Shown: positions 1-5,504 of the stretch, one piece after another
How positions within the stretch are numbered: position 1 is the first letter of the stretch
Layout: the number at the start of each line of letters is the position of its first letter
Source: Betaproteobacteria bacterium
Lineage (GTDB): Bacteria; Pseudomonadota; Gammaproteobacteria; Burkholderiales; Nitrosomonadaceae
Length of the DNA: 6,699 nt
Assembly (NCBI GenBank): GCA_022601315.1
Contig: JAHZIU010000226.1
Location: 1 to 6,699, forward strand
Direction of reading: 5' to 3'
The notes under the pieces: model-generated
The model's input: only the letters and a program-made list of their open reading frames with translations
What the model was told of the DNA's origin: nothing
Databases searched by the model: none
Made by a program: the position numbers and the translations under genes

Positions 1-114
1 CTGGACAGTGTACACCCTCAACCACATGACATTGCCATGCATTATGTTGTAACTGAAGCAGGTGTTTTCTCAAATGGAAATAATGAATTTGAAACACTCG
101 CTCATAAAAAATAA
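1..114 (+). CDS. C-terminal fragment of an unrecognised protein (5' end outside window)
   Basis: Frame 1 is open from the first base of the window to a TAA at 112-114, giving 37 residues that begin LDSVHPQPHDIAMHYV and end FETLAHKK. The lysine-rich hydrophilic tail followed by a stop looks like a genuine protein end. No family is recognisable from so short a piece, and no membrane segment or cysteine is visible. It is on the opposite strand from the msr operon, so the two are convergent. It could also be the end of a pseudogene, since the next 145 bases look like mobile-element debris. Confidence 0.45.
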   Translation: MDSVHPQPHDIAMHYVVTEAGVFSNGNNEFETLAHKK

Positions 115-151
115 AAAGTCATACACTTCCGGCACAGGTGGTCAATTTTAA

Positions 152-259
152 ACCGGTATCAACATCACAAGTATCAATTATGCGGCTGCACGCGAACTCA
201 TCGGTTTTATGTGGGATATAGAGTGCACAACTATAAATAAACAGCAGAATTCGACGATT
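152..259 (+). pseudogene. Possible remnant of an IS110-family transposase C-terminus
   Basis: Frame 2 after an in-frame TAA (149-151) reads TGINITSINY, then AAARELIGFMWDIEC, and runs to a TAA that overlaps the last base of msrA at 259. The pattern A-R-E-L-x-G-F-x-W-x-I resembles the extreme C-terminus of many IS110/IS116-type transposases (often ARELxGFxWxI or similar). This comes from recall of the family and was not tested by a search. The upstream frame is blocked by a stop and there is no start codon with a ribosome binding site, so at most this is a decayed scrap. The neighbouring segment 138-163 (TGGTCAATTTTAAACCGGTA and on) also has the look of insertion-sequence end DNA. Confidence 0.3.
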
Positions 260-930
260 TAATTACTTTCTCCCCATACTTCTTCTAAACGCTTATCTCG
301 TCCACATCTGCTACGATAGTACGTATAGCGGATCGGATTTTTCATATGGTAATCCTGATGGTACTCCTCTGCAGGATAAAAAACAGTAGCAGGCAATATC
401 TCAGTCACAATAGGCTTAGTAAAACGGCCGGAGACGGTTAATGCTTCTTTGGATGCTTCGGCTTTATGCTGTTGGTCAGCATCGTGATAGAAAATAGCAC
501 TACGGTAATGCGGACCACTGTCACAGAATTGGCGATTTGGCGTAAGCGGATCGATTGTAGGCCAATACGCGGCCAATAACTTGCTAAAACTGGTTTTACT
601 TGGATCAAAGCGCACTTGCACCGCTTCTATATGACTAGTGACTCCAGCGGCAACCTGCTCGTATGTTGGGTTGGTCTCTGTGCCTCCAATGTAACCTGAT
701 GTTGTGGATACCACGCCTGGTACTTTGTCAAAATCTGCTTCAGTACACCAAAAACAACCGCCGGCAAAAGTCGCGATTTCCAATGCTGACTGGTTGTCAA
801 ATACGATCGTGTTTTTAGCATCTGATTGTTGGCATGCAGCAAGCATAACCAACAATAGGACTGCGCCACCGACTGTAAATACAGTCCGGTTCTTTACTTT
901 ATTGAATAGTAATATGCTAATGTTGATCAT
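259..930 (-). CDS. msrA: Peptide-methionine (S)-S-oxide reductase MsrA, predicted lipoprotein
   Basis: MsrA reduces the S-epimer of methionine sulfoxide in proteins, with electrons usually from thioredoxin-like partners. The 223-residue protein has a hydrophobic N-terminus ending in the lipobox VMLAAC (Cys33), so it is probably exported and lipid-anchored, acting in the periplasm. The catalytic motif GCFWCTE holds Cys59 and Cys62. Other family signatures follow: SGYIGG, a DPLTPNRQ segment, HYRSAIFY, FYPAEEYHQDY, and the C-terminal RCGRDKRLEEVWG with a candidate resolving cysteine. A further cysteine lies in QFCDSG. The ATG at 930 is chosen over a TTG at 936 because AGGA at 938-941 sits 7 nt upstream of the ATG. 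The gene follows msrB with a 2-nt gap, implying one operon and translational coupling. The length is normal for MsrA plus a signal peptide. Confidence 0.95.
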   Translation of the reverse strand: MINISILLFNKVKNRTVFTVGGAVLLLVMLAACQQSDAKNTIVFDNQSALEIATFAGGCFWCTEADFDKVPGVVSTTSGYIGGTETNPTYEQVAAGVTSHIEAVQVRFDPSKTSFSKLLAAYWPTIDPLTPNRQFCDSGPHYRSAIFYHDADQQHKAEASKEALTVSGRFTKPIVTEILPATVFYPAEEYHQDYHMKNPIRYTYYRSRCGRDKRLEEVWGESN

Positions 931-932
931 AA

Positions 933-1457
933 TCAAGTCCTGAGTACAGGCAATTGTTCTTCCATTGGCACGAACTTAAGTGCAATACCATTGTTGCACC
1001 AACGTTCCCCACGCGGCTGCGGCCCATCATTAAACACATGTCCTTGGTGACCTCCGCAACGCGCGCAGTGATATTCAATGCGCGGCACAATCATTTTGAA
1101 ATCCCGCTTAGTTTTTATATGTCCCGCAATAGGTTGGGTAAAACTAGGCCAACCCGTACCACTATCATATTTATATTTACTCTCAAACAACGGCAGATAA
1201 CATGCTGCACAAATATAAGTACCAACACGGTCCTCGTGATTCAATGAACTGCTCCCTGGGCGTTCAGTAGCTTCTTCAAACAATACTTTATAAGCCATAG
1301 GTGAAACCAGTTCCCGCCATTCCTTAGGCGATTTATCCAACGATTCAACCATGACCATATTGAGTGTTTCAATATTTTCTTGTTCACGTAAGCATGCCGA
1401 AATCAACGGCAGCACAGCCAGTGTGGTGATACCTTGTAATAGAGTGCGTCGTTTCAT
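933..1457 (-). CDS. msrB: Peptide-methionine (R)-S-oxide reductase MsrB, exported
   Basis: MsrB reduces the R-epimer of protein methionine sulfoxide and so complements MsrA. The 174-residue protein has zinc-binding pairs CAAC (Cys83, Cys86) and CARC (Cys131, Cys134), the core motif KYDSGTGWPSF (97-107), GHQGHVFNDGPQPRGERWC with catalytic Cys154, and the ending NNGIALKF. The N-terminus KRRTLLQGI resembles a twin-arginine signal and is followed by a lipobox-like ISAC (Cys22), so Tat export with lipid anchoring is plausible; Sec export cannot be excluded. The residue between DSG and GWPSF, a recycling cysteine in many homologues, is Thr101 here, so regeneration may use another route. AGGAGA lies 7 nt before the ATG, a strong site. 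The gene is first in an operon with msrA. The promoter should lie within 1458-1608, but no confident -35/-10 pair was seen. Confidence 0.95.
   Translation of the reverse strand: MKRRTLLQGITTLAVLPLISACLREQENIETLNMVMVESLDKSPKEWRELVSPMAYKVLFEEATERPGSSSLNHEDRVGTYICAACYLPLFESKYKYDSGTGWPSFTQPIAGHIKTKRDFKMIVPRIEYHCARCGGHQGHVFNDGPQPRGERWCNNGIALKFVPMEEQLPVLRT
938..941 (-). promoter_or_regulatory. Ribosome binding site of msrA, deciding its start
   Basis: The minus strand reads AGGA, then 7 nt, then ATG at 930. The same AGGA is only 1 nt from the TTG at 936 and so cannot serve it. The site lies inside the last codons of msrB, as expected for coupled translation. Confidence 0.7.
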
Positions 1458-1608
1458 AGGGTTTTCTCCTGAATAAGCCTACGTTTGCTTTACATATTTA
1501 CCTATTAAATAAGCGATAGGCAGTTTCTAAATTTCCACGCTTTTTTATGGAAAACACACGCAGTATATTTCTGAGTTAGCGTAACGGTGAAAAGTTCTCT
1601 AATTTAGG

Positions 1609-1630
1609 CCGGGCTGATTAATCAGCCCGG
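1609..1630 (-). terminator. 22-bp perfect palindrome, likely terminator of the beta-propeller gene
   Basis: CCGGGCTGATT is followed immediately by its exact reverse complement AATCAGCCCGG. The GC-rich stem begins 15 bp past the stop of the minus-strand beta-propeller gene and lies before msrB, so it fits a transcription terminator between two co-oriented units. The following bases on the minus strand (CCTAAATTAG) form only a poor T-tract, and the centre leaves little loop, so it may be an atypical terminator, a 3'-end stabilising hairpin, or a dyad protein site. Confidence 0.6.
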
Positions 1631-1644
1631 TCTGTTTGTACTAG

Positions 1645-3000
1645 TTAAAATGCAACAATTCCTTGTGTATTTCTGTCCGGCAGATCAGATACCGTTTGTA
1701 TTAATGTTAGGCCAGTTCCCTCACCTTCATTCTCGATTTCGTAAACGCCAATGGTGCCTGAGAGACCAAAAAGCTGGTACAAATGCAAGCCATCTTCGCT
1801 TACCCACAAATCGATCCAACCATCAGTAGTGCCGAAAGGATCATCATCAGAAGGCGGTGTGCCGGCAGCTTCGATGCGGTTAATGAGACTAATATTGCCT
1901 CGATCAAACGAAAAAGAAGACAAGGTTGATTCCAAAGCATTAGAAACCCAGAAGCTTTCCCCATCGGCTGCAAACTGTATCCAGCAGGCCGTGCGTTCAC
2001 CGTCAGTAATACTGGTTCCAGCCAGGACATCCAGATCAATGGGTATTAACCTGCCATAGTGATCAAGTTCCCAGGTAGAAATAGAACCTGTTTGCAAAGC
2101 TGGGAACGCTGGCGGAGAACCGTCAGACTGGAATTCACGGGCTTCTGTTACCACTACAAACTGTTTACCTCTATCACGCACTACCTCAAAACCTATTGCG
2201 CTAGGCAGATTTCTTCCTTCGCTATTAAGAGGCACCGTGGAAGCGGCAGCACTGACCGGATTTCTTGTTAAACGTCCATTACGCCTTACACCATAGACAA
2301 CCATCTCATCCTGGCTGCCACTGGCTAATGCTGACGAACCCGCATTAATTGATGCAGCAATCAAGAATTTCCCATCAGGTGAAAACCGTACGGCACTTGG
2401 ACGATTACCCAACTCTCGTGTTGAACGTGCTATTGGTCTTAGTTTTCCATTACGCGTAAGCCTGAAACCAACCAAAGCACCTTCCTGGTCTGGCTCACCA
2501 TCAAAAATGCCATCAGAATCAATCACTGATACGTATACCAAACCATCTCTATAGGCAATACTGTTAGGGCCTACGACACCGCCGCGTATACGTTGCTCCT
2601 CAGTAAGTTCCAATGAGAAGTCTGAATTGATGCGGAATACACTGACCGAGCTACTGCCGGCATTGACAGCCAAAAGAAATCTGCGGTCATCAGTCATTAT
2701 TATTGAATAAGCTGAAATGAGTGGATCCAATCCTTCTCCTCCATCAAATGCAGCGCCCTCACCACCTGTACGAAACTCTCCAATTTTAGTTAATTTACCG
2801 TCTTCACTACGTCCATAGCCGACCACTGTATTGGCCGTAAAGTTATTTGACATTGCATAAACCGCCCCTATAAAAGGACTGTCCGGTTCCTCATGATCAC
2901 CATAATAATTTGAAAACCCTTTTGCGTAGACTATCGTCGACAAACTGATAGCTGCAAAAATAACGAGAATACGAAATAATAATTTTGTTTGAGTCATCAT
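1645..3000 (-). CDS. Secreted lactonase-like beta-propeller protein (YncE / 6-phosphogluconolactonase-like fold)
   Basis: The 451-residue protein has a Sec signal peptide (hydrophobic 8-24, likely cleavage after VYA26), so the mature protein is periplasmic or secreted. Repeated blade-like units follow, each with a turn such as DDRRF, SPDGKF, ADGESF or SEDGLH and then strands ending in a V/S-F/Y motif: IIMTDDRRFLLAVNAGSSSV near 100-119, AVRFSPDGKFLIAAS near 203-217, IQFAADGESFWVSNALES near 341-358, LWVSEDGLHLYQLFG near 398-412. Linkers of the NGKL/DGKL type separate blades. This matches the seven-bladed lactonase superfamily (Pfam PF10282-like), whose members include 6-phosphogluconolactonases and many proteins with no known substrate. 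A lactonase reaction is not shown here, and export argues against the cytosolic pentose-phosphate role. GAGGA lies 6 nt before the first of two adjacent ATGs, supporting this start. It is a single-gene unit between an IS remnant and a palindrome. Confidence 0.8.
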   Translation of the reverse strand: MMTQTKLLFRILVIFAAISLSTIVYAKGFSNYYGDHEEPDSPFIGAVYAMSNNFTANTVVGYGRSEDGKLTKIGEFRTGGEGAAFDGGEGLDPLISAYSIIMTDDRRFLLAVNAGSSSVSVFRINSDFSLELTEEQRIRGGVVGPNSIAYRDGLVYVSVIDSDGIFDGEPDQEGALVGFRLTRNGKLRPIARSTRELGNRPSAVRFSPDGKFLIAASINAGSSALASGSQDEMVVYGVRRNGRLTRNPVSAAASTVPLNSEGRNLPSAIGFEVVRDRGKQFVVVTEAREFQSDGSPPAFPALQTGSISTWELDHYGRLIPIDLDVLAGTSITDGERTACWIQFAADGESFWVSNALESTLSSFSFDRGNISLINRIEAAGTPPSDDDPFGTTDGWIDLWVSEDGLHLYQLFGLSGTIGVYEIENEGEGTGLTLIQTVSDLPDRNTQGIVAF

Positions 3001-3086
3001 TGAAATTCCTCTATTTCATTGTGTCTGATTTCTAGTATTTACTTCTATTGATGTCTTATTACCAGCAATAGCAGCTAATTCACGTT

Positions 3087-3114
3087 TATTTCTGTCTGGA
3101 AGAAACTGATATCA
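3087..3114 (-). pseudogene. Possible 3'-end scrap of a second beta-propeller gene
   Basis: On the minus strand this segment reads YQFLPDRN in one frame, followed by KRELAAIAG outside the interval. The intact gene downstream ends VSDLPDRNTQGIVAF. At the DNA level the LPDRN codons plus one base match at 14 of 16 positions, and TATTTCTGTC occurs exactly at both 3087-3096 and 1668-1677. The match is short, so it may be chance, but its strand and its position immediately upstream of the intact gene suit a leftover from a tandem copy. Confidence 0.3.
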
Positions 3115-3124
3115 TAATTCCCAT

Positions 3125-3483
3125 AAGTGATGAGTAATTGCTTACTTTGTTTCTCTCGCAAAGAAAATCACCGCTTCCTTTAACATCTGTTTCTCCAGCC
3201 TTAATTGCTTGTTTTCCAGCTTTAGACGTCTAATTTCCTCTTGCTCTGGCGTTAACTGCCCACTGCCTCCGAATGACAATTCATCATTGTCGATTTGGTA
3301 TTCCTTGATCCAGCGCCTGAGCATATTGGCGTTAATTTCAAGACTGCGCGCCGCTTTTGCTGCTGGGTACTGTTGTTCCAAAACCAGCCTTATCGCGTCT
3401 AATTTAAATTCCTTTGTATATTTTTTTCTTGATACCATTTTTTTCCTTCAGTTAAGTTTTTTCTCTTAACCGGAGTGTCTACA
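3125..3483 (-). mobile_element. Truncated IS3-family insertion sequence
   Basis: The element keeps its left end and orfA but has lost nearly all of orfB and the right end. The proposed left end on the minus strand is TGTAGACACTCCGGTTAA (3483 back to 3466). It begins with TG as IS3-family elements do and lies about 30 bp before orfA. In the frame one base back from orfA, the sequence across the orfA stop reads LCERNKVSNYSSL, which resembles the very start of an OrfB before similarity is lost, so the left boundary near 3125 is approximate. No matching inverted repeat was found elsewhere in the window. Confidence 0.6.
3142..3438 (-). CDS. IS3-family transposase OrfA (orphan)
   Basis: The 98-residue protein matches the OrfA half of IS3-family transposases, which binds the element's ends and normally joins with the DDE-domain OrfB by programmed frameshifting. 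An N-terminal helix-turn-helix (about 5-46) contains KKYTKEFKLDAIRLV and ANMLRRWIKEY, typical of the transposase_8 / HTH_Tnp_1 family. A C-terminal coiled coil runs from about 62 to 92, with Leu72, Leu79 and Leu86 in heptad spacing, and the protein ends EAVIFFARETK, the usual OrfA end. The length is complete for OrfA. OrfB, expected immediately downstream across 3141, is missing, so no active transposase can be made from this copy. A purine-rich GAAGGAAAAAA precedes the ATG. By itself OrfA could still bind related IS ends and act as an inhibitor. Confidence 0.88.
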   Translation of the reverse strand: MVSRKKYTKEFKLDAIRLVLEQQYPAAKAARSLEINANMLRRWIKEYQIDNDELSFGGSGQLTPEQEEIRRLKLENKQLRLEKQMLKEAVIFFARETK

Positions 3484-3649
3484 TCTACCTGCCACTTCAC
3501 TAGTCAACAACATGAAGATAGTATGATTTCCAGTGGAAAAATAATCACCACCTCAATTTTTAGCAGCCTACTATTGCGCTAACTACTTGATCATTCTTCT
3601 CCCGTTATTCACTTCAGTAAGAGACATTCTGCTTAGATAATTTCACGGG

Positions 3650-3686
3650 TTTATCACGAGAAAATAAATTTTTTATCACAAGGGAA
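3650..3686. repeat. 15-bp direct repeat at 22-bp spacing
   Basis: TTTATCACGAGAAAA (3650-3664) and TTTATCACAAGGGAA (3672-3686) share their first 8 bases exactly and 12 of 15 overall. They lie on the same face of the helix, two turns apart. A third, weaker relative lies inverted at 3803-3816 (TTTTTTATCGCTTG on the minus strand). Confidence 0.5.
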
Positions 3687-3816
3687 AACCAGTGCTCCAA
3701 CTAAATTGTCAAGCCTGAACTTATGGCCTTATTCCAAACGAGATAACACAACAAACAAATCTTCCCCGGCCGTAAATCCTTCAACATCAAGTAGTCGGAG
3801 CACAAGCGATAAAAAA
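3669..3816. repeat. Imperfect inverted repeat enclosing about 90 bp
   Basis: The left arm contains TTTTTTATC (3669-3677) and GTGCTCCAACTA (3692-3703). The right arm, read on the minus strand from 3816 to 3792, contains TTTTTTATC, then GTGCTCCGACTA. The 12-bp blocks match at 11 positions and the 9-bp blocks exactly, but the spacing between blocks differs by about 10 bp. This could be the paired ends of a small non-autonomous element or a decayed dyad. Confidence 0.4.
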
Positions 3817-3842
3817 CATACCCAATTTAAATCAATAAACTG

Positions 3843-5297
3843 CTATCTATCATCAGCATCTCTAGGTAGAGATGCCGGTACCGGTTCGGCCAGATAGGTC
3901 GCAAACCCTGACGCAACATAGGCCCGCTGACTAGGCGCAAATCTAGGCCCTAACAATCCATCATTAATTTCACGCGTAACCGCAAAACGATTAAATTCGG
4001 TAGCTGGGATAAATAGACTTCTGTTATCGACAGTTTGTGTGCCATTCACAAAGCTATCTGTAATAACAACTTCCGCATGAGCTACTGCACCATCACCGTT
4101 TGTGTCTACTTTGGCAACCTGTCGCTGGTAAGCCATGTATAGTCGATCAGGCATACCTACCCCCGGGGCAAATGATTGCGTTCTAACAAAAACGTCTAAT
4201 AAGATTTCATTTGCCAAATTACTTGGGATAAACCGGTTACGTGATTCAGTTTGACTTAAAAACCCTGGCTCCGCTTCGCTACGATCTGGATCACGCGGAT
4301 CATCAATAAGATCTCCTAAAGCCAAAGCACGTTCAGGAGAAACTGGACGATCAGGCACAAGAAGGTTCTCGAATGTTGGTGGAATAATAGAAGGCGTATC
4401 AACCGCTGGCGCACCATCTGGACCGGCACCTGTAAAGGGAAGTTCATATAATGGGAAGGTCCAATTTGTTCCAGGATTCAGTTCCCAGTAGGCATGTACA
4501 TCACTTTGTTGCAATGCATTAAAAGAACCGATACTGACCGGAAAGCCAACTGTATTGCCAATGTTTCCATCAGCGAAAACATCATCTTTAGAAGGTAGGC
4601 GGACTGCATTACCATCCATGGCAAAAATGGTTCCCAGTTGATTAACACCCTCCTCATTCCTTGGCAAAGCATCAAAATCTTCCTGGGTTAAGGTTCCCCA
4701 TGGATTAACCGACAATGAATCCAGCGGTGCAATTTCAGTTGGAATAGTAAGGTCGCGAATTAACCAACCTTCATACCAACCAGATTCGTTATTAATGACA
4801 AACAAACCTGATATGTCGGTGAACATATCAACAAAAGCTGCTGGATCCTCAAAGCTCGTAGGATTTCCCGGCAAGCCTTCTTTTGGCTCAAAAACCATTC
4901 GAACAGCACCAATGGTTGGCAATCCGCCATTAGCTGCATTAGCGCCTGTTTGTAGCGCTTCATCATTTATACCTGGAATGCGTGCTGAGAACACATTAGG
5001 CTCAAAGTCATCGGTATTTAACAAATAATAGGCAAACAATAAGCTTGGGTCATCTGCTTCTGAGAATGCAGTTGTAGGTACCGCAGAATGCGGTCTTAAT
5101 ACCATTTCAATCAAAGTATCCTGCAAATCAGCTGGAAAACCTCTGACATCAGTTCTTACGGTTTCAATTACTGAGCGTATTTCTTGTATTTGTTGCGCTC
5201 TGTCTTCTTCAGCGGTCTGAGCAAATAGACTTGAAGTGGTAGTTAGTAACATAGTGCTTAATATCAAACAATAGCTTTTTCTTCGAAATTGATCCAC
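3843..5297 (-). CDS. Exported protein of unknown family with an EF-hand calcium loop
   Basis: I do not recognise the family. The start is taken as the GTG at 5297, because AGGAG at 5304-5308 lies 6 nt upstream; a GTG at 5324 has no ribosome binding site. This gives 484 residues. The N-terminus (QFRRKSYC, then a hydrophobic stretch ending SSLFA) is a good Sec signal peptide with cleavage after about residue 26. The mature part has no cysteine, is acidic and rich in Pro and Asn, and has no further membrane segment, so it is periplasmic, surface or secreted. Residues 398-409, DTNGDGAVAHAE, form a canonical 12-residue EF-hand loop (Asp1, Asn3, Asp5, Gly6, Val8, Glu12), suggesting calcium binding. 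Segments such as SGWYEGWLIRDLTIP and SDVHAYWELNPGTNW look structured and may help profile searches. It is divergent from an AraC-type regulator, which may control it. No partner enzyme is present. Confidence 0.8.
   Translation of the reverse strand: MDQFRRKSYCLILSTMLLTTTSSLFAQTAEEDRAQQIQEIRSVIETVRTDVRGFPADLQDTLIEMVLRPHSAVPTTAFSEADDPSLLFAYYLLNTDDFEPNVFSARIPGINDEALQTGANAANGGLPTIGAVRMVFEPKEGLPGNPTSFEDPAAFVDMFTDISGLFVINNESGWYEGWLIRDLTIPTEIAPLDSLSVNPWGTLTQEDFDALPRNEEGVNQLGTIFAMDGNAVRLPSKDDVFADGNIGNTVGFPVSIGSFNALQQSDVHAYWELNPGTNWTFPLYELPFTGAGPDGAPAVDTPSIIPPTFENLLVPDRPVSPERALALGDLIDDPRDPDRSEAEPGFLSQTESRNRFIPSNLANEILLDVFVRTQSFAPGVGMPDRLYMAYQRQVAKVDTNGDGAVAHAEVVITDSFVNGTQTVDNRSLFIPATEFNRFAVTREINDGLLGPRFAPSQRAYVASGFATYLAEPVPASLPRDADDR
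3856..3875 (-). repeat. Hairpin in the last codons of the exported-protein gene
   Basis: GCATCTCTA and TAGAGATGC are perfect 9-bp arms around a GG centre. The hairpin lies entirely inside the 3' end of the coding sequence, ending 11 bp before the first base of the stop codon, and has no T-tract after it. It could stabilise the mRNA end or be chance. Confidence 0.4.
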
Positions 5298-5303
5298 GGT
5301 ATT

Positions 5304-5308
5304 CTCCT
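5304..5308 (-). promoter_or_regulatory. Strong ribosome binding site deciding the start of the exported protein
   Basis: The minus strand reads AAAGGAGAATACC directly before GTG at 5297, with AGGAG 6 nt from the start codon. The longer reading frame beginning at 5324 would place this site inside the coding region. Confidence 0.75.
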
Positions 5309-5374
5309 TTAATCGTAACTTCACAAGACATATATTTAGGACATAACAAAAAATTTGTATAAAGCATAGGTTGG

Positions 5375-5401
5375 CATATTCGACACTGAATATTCATATT
5401 C
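5375..5401. promoter_or_regulatory. Candidate AraC-type operator: direct repeat plus dyad
   Basis: CATATTC occurs at 5375-5381 and 5395-5401, exactly 20 bp start to start, so both copies face the same side of the helix. AraC-family regulators commonly bind two asymmetric direct half-sites about two helical turns apart. Between and overlapping the repeats is the perfect 10-bp palindrome TGAATATTCA (5387-5396). The site lies about 80 bp upstream of the exported-protein start and 100 bp upstream of the regulator. The region is AT-rich, so chance repeats are possible. Confidence 0.4.
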
Positions 5402-5467
5402 ACATATAATTACGCTTTCTCTTTACATATAAAAACAACCATAGAACATGGCGCTATACACTTTTTT

Positions 5468-5484
5468 GCTATGATGATCATAGC
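5468..5484. promoter_or_regulatory. 17-bp perfect palindrome before the AraC-type regulator
   Basis: GCTATGATGATCATAGC has perfect 8-bp arms around a central G. It ends 20 bp before the ATG at 5505 and contains TATGAT (5470-5475), a good -10-like hexamer on the plus strand. It therefore could be an operator that overlaps the regulator's own promoter or leader. No convincing -35 hexamer was found at the right distance. A symmetric dyad suits a dimeric repressor better than an AraC-type protein, so the binder may be another factor. Confidence 0.5.
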
Positions 5485-5504
5485 GGTTAGCTTTGTGAAA
5501 GTGG

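Larger units (their letters stand above)
3484..3842. other. Gene-free AT-rich stretch with repeats
   Basis: These 359 bases hold no frame with a good start, ribosome binding site and plausible protein. On the minus strand one frame downstream of the 3843 stop reads LVLRLLDVEGFTAGEDLFVV, reaches a stop, then continues DNLVGALVFPCDKK to another stop; this could be a decayed coding piece but matches nothing I recognise. The stretch contains a direct repeat (3650-3686) and an imperfect inverted repeat (3669-3703 with 3792-3816). It serves as the 3' flank of the exported-protein gene and the outer flank of the IS3 fragment. Confidence 0.5.

Noticed and set aside
931..936. TTG at 936 as the msrA start
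   Set aside because: The AGGA at 938-941 is only 1 nt away, whereas it is 7 nt from the ATG at 930.
1751..2271. Plus-strand reading frames opposite the beta-propeller gene
   Set aside because: Shadows of the well-supported minus-strand coding sequence, with no ribosome binding sites or family features.
3601..3649. CCCGT and ACGGG as ends of a small element
   Set aside because: Only 5-bp arms over 49 bases, expected by chance, with no flanking duplication seen.
3856..3875. Hairpin as a rho-independent terminator
   Set aside because: It lies before the stop codon inside the gene and has no T-tract after it.
3706..3897. Plus-strand reading frame of 63 codons
   Set aside because: Low-complexity Ser/Thr/Asn-rich sequence, no ribosome binding site, and overlap with the 3' end of the exported-protein gene.
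5298..5324. Longer N-terminus of the exported protein from GTG at 5324
   Set aside because: It has no ribosome binding site, and the strong AGGAG at 5304-5308 would lie within the coding region.
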